Below are positions 57,746-62,002 of a DNA stretch of 62,002 nucleotides, piece after piece (position 1 is the first letter of the stretch; each line of letters opens with the position of its first letter). The notes under the pieces were generated by a model. That model was not told where the DNA came from. It made no database searches and saw only the letters and a list, made by a program, of their open reading frames with translations. Location: assembly GCF_001724605.1 (NCBI RefSeq), contig NZ_MEEX01000030.1, positions 1-62,002 on the forward strand. Reading direction: 5' to 3'. This DNA comes from Phenylobacterium sp. SCN 70-31 (GTDB lineage Bacteria; Pseudomonadota; Alphaproteobacteria; Caulobacterales; Caulobacteraceae). A program made the translations under genes and the position numbers.

Positions 57746-58525
57746 TCAGCGCGTCTCGGTTGCGCCTTCATCGGCCGCCGCCGGCCTGGCGCCGCTCAGG
57801 TTCGGTACATAGAGGCCGGTGGCGAACTTCGCCAGGAAGCCCTCGGGCCGGATTCGCGGCCCGAACGCGGCGCACGGGTCGTCGTCGCCGATCCTGCGGC
57901 TCTTGAAGCCCTCGGGCGTGGCGGCCGCCGCGGCGGCGTCGGCGAACGGCTCCACGAACTGCAACGCATCGCCCAGCCGGCTCAGCGAGGGGTTGTCGGT
58001 TCCGATCGGCTGGGCGTCGCGGGTCCAGACCACGGCGGCCAGTTGCCGGCCCGCCCGGTCCGTCATTTCGGCCTCGGCGCTCAGCCCGCCCACCGTGCCC
58101 GGCACGCGGAGCCCGATGGGGCCGGGGATGAAGAACCCGCTGGCCGCCGAAAAGGCCGAGGCCGTCCGCCCGGTGGGCTTCACCCGGGTGATCACCGCCC
58201 GCATCCGCGCGTCGGCCTCTTCGGGCGTGGGCGCCAGCTCGTAGCGCTCGGTCAGCTCGAAACAGAGCTGAGCGTCGGCCTCGCGGGCCAGCGCCGCGCG
58301 CTCGGCGGCGGTCATCCACGCCGTGTCGGGCCCCTCGGCCACCTGCGTCGGCTCGATGACGATCCGGCCCGCCGGCTGCGTCGCCTTGCGCACGGCCAGC
58401 CCGGTGCGCACCGCGCCCTCCCGCCGCTCCAGGCCCTCATAGGACGACAACTGCCCCGACGGCTTCGGCGCGCTCGCGCACGCGGCCAGGCCGAGCAGAA
58501 GGGGCAGGGCGATCAGGACTCTCAT
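57746..58525 (-). CDS. DUF3313-like lipoprotein
   Basis: 259 residues from ATG 58525. The lipobox (GLAAC at about residue 16) predicts a lipid anchor. SYEGLERREG in the first part and a beta-rich body with PTQVAEGPDT and DAQPIGTDNPSL follow the pattern of DUF3313 family lipoproteins as I remember them. It runs upstream of the TspO-like gene on the same strand with 40 bases between. No function is known. Confidence 0.7.
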   Translation of the reverse strand: MRVLIALPLLLGLAACASAPKPSGQLSSYEGLERREGAVRTGLAVRKATQPAGRIVIEPTQVAEGPDTAWMTAAERAALAREADAQLCFELTERYELAPTPEEADARMRAVITRVKPTGRTASAFSAASGFFIPGPIGLRVPGTVGGLSAEAEMTDRAGRQLAAVVWTRDAQPIGTDNPSLSRLGDALQFVEPFADAAAAAATPEGFKSRRIGDDDPCAAFGPRIRPEGFLAKFATGLYVPNLSGARPAAADEGATETR

Positions 58526-59020
58526 GGCACGCACACACACATCCGGGGGAGGGCGGCCCACCGGCCGCGACGCTCCCCCAAACGCACAAGTCCGGGTTTG
58601 GCGCCGTGCTTGGCCATACGATCCCCGCATCACCCCGGACGACCGACGACGGGCCGCCCTCGCGCGCCTCGACCGAACAGGCGCCGATGCCACCACACCG
58701 CCCGGCGCGAGCGCGGCGGCCAGCTCGTCGGCGGCGTCGAACGGCAGCCCCTCCGCCACCTCGTCGATCATCGCGATCGAGGGGGAGGGCGATATCATAC
58801 AGGCGGCGGCTTGATGGCCGGCCACGGGCGGCTCCTCAGTTGAGAGCGGATCTCGTCTCGGATGAGGCGGGGCGCACGGGCGGGGGAGGTGGTGGATGCG
58901 CGGTCGGAGGCCGCTCAGGGCGCGCCTCCGCTGTCTTCAGCGCTTTGGGAGCGTCGATTCACCGCGCCTGAACCGAACATTCAATAATCTCGCCCCTCGC
59001 CACTCCGAGTTTCTGGGCTC
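58526..59020. other. 495-base intergenic region at the edge of the accessory segment
   Basis: Contains the second copy of the 17-base motif (58609-58627) and, beyond about 58970, a visible drop in GC. Small open frames here have no ribosome binding site and look like shadows or decayed sequence. No tRNA or integrase was seen. Confidence 0.5.
58609..58627 (-). promoter_or_regulatory. repeated 17-base motif (copy 2) upstream of the DUF3313-like gene
   Basis: Minus-strand sequence near-identical to copy 1 at 57727-57743 (GGGGATCGTATGGCC to CAAGC). It lies about 85 bases before the start codon at 58525. Confidence 0.45.
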
Positions 59021-59581
59021 ATGCCATTCCCCTTCCGCCAGCACGCCGCGATCGTTCGGGAGAAACAGGCAGCTCTGCACGCTGCATTCGCCGAAGTGCG
59101 CGACCGGTACGCTGGAAGTCCCGCCAGTCAGCGTTGGCATCGGAGCGTCGAGGAGTTCTACGCCGCTCTCAAGGCAGCCTATCCGTCGGATTTCGAAGCC
59201 ACGCTCAATGGACTTCGGCGAGGTGACCGCGAAGGCGTCGACGTGCTGATCGAGTTTCTGGAGGCGGATCCGATGTTCTTTCGGTCGGGATACACGAAGA
59301 CCAAGGTCCTGCGCGCGCTGAAGGGCGTACCGCTGACGACCTCTCAGGTCGCCCGACTTCACGCTGTCATTCTTGGTGTCGTCTCCAACCGGTGGAGCCG
59401 CGAGTTTGGCGACTACGTGCGCCTGGCGCTCAAACTGGACCACCCGAACCTTCGCGCGGGCTTGCGCGCGCTCCTATCTGGCCACGGCGCCGAGACGCGT
59501 CTCCGTGCAAGGAGAATGCTCGCCACGCTTCCGGAAACTCCCGGCGGATCGCCTCGCGATTGGCGTCGACAGAACGACTGA
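59021..59581 (+). CDS. hypothetical protein in accessory segment
   Basis: 186 residues from ATG 59021, no recognised domain. Mostly alpha-helical and charged: PFPFRQHAAIVREKQAALHA at the N-terminus, then FYAALKAAYPSDFEATL and a C-terminal helical tail. No signal peptide or membrane segment. It is convergent with the 316-residue protein at 59655 and has lower G/C third positions than the core genes. It may be part of the same defence cassette or a separate island gene. Confidence 0.6.
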   Translation: MPFPFRQHAAIVREKQAALHAAFAEVRDRYAGSPASQRWHRSVEEFYAALKAAYPSDFEATLNGLRRGDREGVDVLIEFLEADPMFFRSGYTKTKVLRALKGVPLTTSQVARLHAVILGVVSNRWSREFGDYVRLALKLDHPNLRAGLRALLSGHGAETRLRARRMLATLPETPGGSPRDWRRQND

Positions 59582-59654
59582 TGCAGGCGTTGCGGCCGTC
59601 TTGCGCCAGGAGGGGACATCGGCTTCTCTGCACGAAGCCGCCCTTCACGAAGTC

Positions 59655-60605
59655 CTATGACGCCGCCAGGTGCCCTGGCTCTCGGGCTGAGTAGACCGCT
59701 GCAAACTCCTCATCGCTCCAGTCCCCGTCCCCGTAATCGTGGTGGTCGAAGTACTGCAAGCCCTGCTCGAAGGAGATTGCTACATACGGTCCAACGAAGG
59801 GACAGCTCCTTGCGTGATAGGCGCGGATGAAGGGATGGTCCTCCCAGGATTTGCAAATGAACATCAAGCCCGCTGTTCCCGGAATCAGCCAGGGCTTCAA
59901 CCCAAACGTGCCAAACTGCACCTCTATGATCTGGCGTAGGTGCAGGATCGCCGCCAATGCGTCATCCCTCAGGGTCGCATAGGTGCTCACGTTGAAGTGG
60001 ATCGAGCGGTGCCGCAGCGCCATCAGAGCGCGAAACTCCGTCACGGCCTCCGGGACAAGCACACCCCAAGCCGCCAGTGTGTCGATCGGTACGCGCCAAT
60101 CGTCGAAAGAGTCCTTGCGATAGACGTGCTTGTACTCCGGCGTGTGTGTGAAGGCCCCACGAAGGTCGAGTATCAAGTGATTGAGAATGCGCTCGCCAAG
60201 CGCGCATGCGCCCACGAGCGCAGGATAATAGGCACCAAGGACAAAGGCTCCGCGCACCTGCTCAAAGAGTTGATTGTGATAGGCTAAGACAGAGAATGGC
60301 TTTGACTTGATGGCCACGAAGTCGGCGACCTTGCGCTCCAGCGCTTGCCCGCCAAAATGCGCCGCCAGACCTTGGCGCACCTTTTCGCGGTTTTCCAGGT
60401 GAAGCCGCGTGGTCTCCTCGCTCCAGCCCGGGCCCGGCTCTTGCTCCAACAGCACAGCGCGCGTGTCGAAATCGAGTGTGTAGCTGAGGTGGCGACGGCG
60501 GCCCCTATCGGCGATCCGCGGCTTCCACGTATCGATCGGCTCCCGAAAGTCGACCAAATCAATCGTGAACCGTTCTGGACTATACACCTCGTTCCTGCGG
60601 GTCAT
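59655..60605 (-). CDS. hypothetical protein with HEPN-like Rx4H motif, linked to a reverse transcriptase
   Basis: 316 residues from ATG 60605, 6 bases after the stop of the reverse transcriptase gene, so probably co-transcribed. No family is certain. The helical middle part has GACALGERILNHLIL followed by LMALRHRSIHFN, where Arg198 and His203 fit the Rx4-6H motif of HEPN ribonucleases. The last 60 residues are acidic and rich in Asp, Tyr and His. An RNase effector paired with an RT is therefore a reasonable hypothesis, but it is inference. Confidence 0.7.
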   Translation of the reverse strand: MTRRNEVYSPERFTIDLVDFREPIDTWKPRIADRGRRRHLSYTLDFDTRAVLLEQEPGPGWSEETTRLHLENREKVRQGLAAHFGGQALERKVADFVAIKSKPFSVLAYHNQLFEQVRGAFVLGAYYPALVGACALGERILNHLILDLRGAFTHTPEYKHVYRKDSFDDWRVPIDTLAAWGVLVPEAVTEFRALMALRHRSIHFNVSTYATLRDDALAAILHLRQIIEVQFGTFGLKPWLIPGTAGLMFICKSWEDHPFIRAYHARSCPFVGPYVAISFEQGLQYFDHHDYGDGDWSDEEFAAVYSAREPGHLAAS

Positions 60606-60611
60606 GGGTCA

Positions 60612-62002
60612 TTAGATGTACTCTAGCCAGCGACTCAATATTAATTCAGATCTAATGCGCTGGGTCCTTGCTTCTTTCAGCTCATTTCGCAAACGCGGTA
60701 CGTTACGCTTCTCGTCGTAAAAATATACCCCCCGCCGCAGCATCGAACCGAACAGTGGATGATCGTCGACGTAGTTTCGACGTCCGTCCGACCACCAGTT
60801 CTTCCGCACCGCCTCATATGCCAGGAGCCACATTGGGGAAGTTAGGCCGTCCGTGGTGCCATAAGGAAGCCATGCCGCCTCATCGATGCCGCCGTCGATC
60901 AAGCCGCGGGCGCTCAGATCCATGCAAAGCAGTGCGGAGAGACTGCTCTCAATCTTGAAGACCTCTGCCAACTGCGCACGCTGAAGCTTGATGCGCAGGC
61001 CCTTCGCGATGAATAGAGACCAGCTGACCTCAAATGCATGGCCCACGCGTGAATGAACCCGAATAGTGTCGCATATGAACTTTTCGACCCTATCCATGGG
61101 GATCGGCAACGCGTTGCTTCGCGCTTCAATTAGAGATTGAGCTAGGATGGGCAGCGTTGCTGGTGACTTCCGAGCCAGTCGAATCATGTAATCGAAGAAG
61201 AGGGGAACGTTTGCGTTCTGCACCTTGAAAGTTCGCGCTCGCTTCATCGCCCATTTCAGGACGGCGTCCTTTTCATTCTCTTTAGCGTAAAAGAGAGCGA
61301 GCGTGAAAAACCTCTCCAAGTCACCTCTTTGGATAGTGGCATTTCCAGACCTGACGGGGCACGCGCGAAGCTCCGGAACCCACTCAATGCACTCCATGGC
61401 TCGCTTGCCGAGCGTTCGGGTCTTGGAGATGTTGATGTCCAGCTCGTAGTGAGACATGGCAGCTTCTAGCGCAGCCGCCACTTGTTCTTCGCTCTCTCCT
61501 TCGTCAAACCCAATAAGTATATCATCTACGTAACGAACTGAGCGTCGGTCGAGATTTGCCAATATCGGCTGCAATTCACGTTCCAGGCCTACAGCAATAA
61601 TCTCTGACAAGATACGCGATGTGTCAGGGCCGATTGGAATACCAATCGACTGATCTTCCTGGCCTTTCCTCAGTTCGACATCTAGCGCGTTTCCGAGTGA
61701 GCTCTTGAATGCCGGCGTGTGGAGGTTGTTCTTCACCCACCCCTTGCCATAAAGAGCCCACGCAATGGAATGAGTGTAGATGCTATGATAGAAGCGAGTG
61801 ATGTCAGTCTTAAACGCGTGATCGTAGCCAGCCAGTATCTCCGCTGTTCGACGATCCACAATCCCGAAGTCCAACTTGAAGATGGCGCGCGGACCCTCGG
61901 CGTTGACGTGACCCCCGTTTCTCATCCAGTCGTAACGAGAGTCCTGGGTTGATCTGAGCCGTGCTCGGCGGGGGTTGCAAGAGGCCGGCGCGCGGAGACA
62001 TC
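60612..62002 (-). CDS. reverse transcriptase of the Abi/unknown-group (DRT-like) type, 5' end beyond window
   Basis: The gene runs off the right edge; an internal ATG at 61925 starts the longest in-window ORF (437 residues), but the same frame is open back to the edge. RT motifs visible: KTDITRFYHSIYTHSIAWAL (motif 1/A region), QSIGIPIGPDTSRILSEI (motif B), and the active-site YVDD at 61521-61532 in RYVDDILIG. The long C-terminal helical extension resembles Abi and DRT anti-phage RTs. Base composition is AT-rich against the core (45% GC in 61501-61560), implying horizontal transfer. The adjoining HEPN-like protein may be its partner. Confidence 0.85.
   Translation of the reverse strand, partial: CLRAPASCNPRRARLRSTQDSRYDWMRNGGHVNAEGPRAIFKLDFGIVDRRTAEILAGYDHAFKTDITRFYHSIYTHSIAWALYGKGWVKNNLHTPAFKSSLGNALDVELRKGQEDQSIGIPIGPDTSRILSEIIAVGLERELQPILANLDRRSVRYVDDILIGFDEGESEEQVAAALEAAMSHYELDINISKTRTLGKRAMECIEWVPELRACPVRSGNATIQRGDLERFFTLALFYAKENEKDAVLKWAMKRARTFKVQNANVPLFFDYMIRLARKSPATLPILAQSLIEARSNALPIPMDRVEKFICDTIRVHSRVGHAFEVSWSLFIAKGLRIKLQRAQLAEVFKIESSLSALLCMDLSARGLIDGGIDEAAWLPYGTTDGLTSPMWLLAYEAVRKNWWSDGRRNYVDDHPLFGSMLRRGVYFYDEKRNVPRLRNELKEARTQRIRSELILSRWLEYI

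Noticed and set aside
58526..58825. An open frame extending the DUF3313-like gene upstream to 58825, and a 96-residue plus-strand frame
   Set aside because: No ribosome binding site, no domain, and the lipoprotein signal starts at 58525; the region holds the 17-base motif instead.

Overview
The window is a GC-rich alphaproteobacterial chromosome segment, most likely from Caulobacteraceae (Caulobacter/Phenylobacterium type). The main reasons are a CicA-type HAD phosphatase between clpP and clpX (an arrangement described in Caulobacter crescentus), a PEPxxWA-CTERM protein, the gene order lptF-lptG / lptD-surA-pdxA-ksgA, many GTG/TTG starts, and codon use saturated in G/C. No rRNA, CRISPR array or complete insertion sequence was seen.

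Layout. 1-10.4 kb: a hypothetical protein, a PEP-CTERM exported protein, parE (topoisomerase IV B), an alpha/beta hydrolase, a DUF3142-type lipoprotein, a large exported protein split by an apparent -1 frameshift, and an M61 peptidase. 10.5-17.4 kb: a nested palindromic repeat, glnB-glnA (nitrogen assimilation), a thiolase-like protein, a phosphoglycerate mutase-like phosphatase, bifunctional nnrD/nnrE metabolite repair and a HAD phosphatase. 17.6-23.7 kb: a YbhN-like membrane protein, BON-domain and polyhydroxyalkanoate-granule-type small proteins, an ABC-F ATPase, ndk, a coiled-coil protein and a DsbA-family protein. 23.8-30.6 kb: the proteostasis block clpP-cicA-clpX-lon-hup. 30.7-36.1 kb: a yybP-ykoY (Mn2+) riboswitch before a GDT1/TMEM165-type transporter, a POT peptide transporter, tRNA-Val, an aldo/keto reductase and a Baeyer-Villiger-type monooxygenase. 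36-45.2 kb, minus strand: a DUF2891 protein, then lptF-lptG-lptD-surA-pdxA-ksgA (outer-membrane LPS export and folding, pyridoxal phosphate, ribosome maturation), tightly packed. 45.3-50.6 kb: pepA-holC-I78 lipoprotein, a glycosyltransferase, tRNA-Leu and tig. 50.7-58.5 kb: a Fic protein, a small hypothetical protein, a three-gene 2-oxoacid oxidoreductase operon with a GltD-like flavoprotein, a TspO-like protein and a DUF3313-like lipoprotein.

The last 3 kb (about 59.0-62.0 kb) differ in base composition: one 60-base line inside the last gene (61501-61560) is 45% GC by hand count, against 67% for a line in the core (55621-55680). This part carries a reverse transcriptase of the Abi/unknown-group (DRT-like) kind that runs off the right edge, a tightly linked 316-residue protein with an Rx4H HEPN-like motif, and a convergent unknown gene. 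It looks like the edge of a horizontally acquired defence island and is the best candidate for an undescribed system.

Other items worth attention are a family of self-complementary interspersed repeats whose stems vary in a compensated way, tandem repeats before two operons, a shared motif before two adjacent genes, and two places where the reading frame appears to slip by -1.
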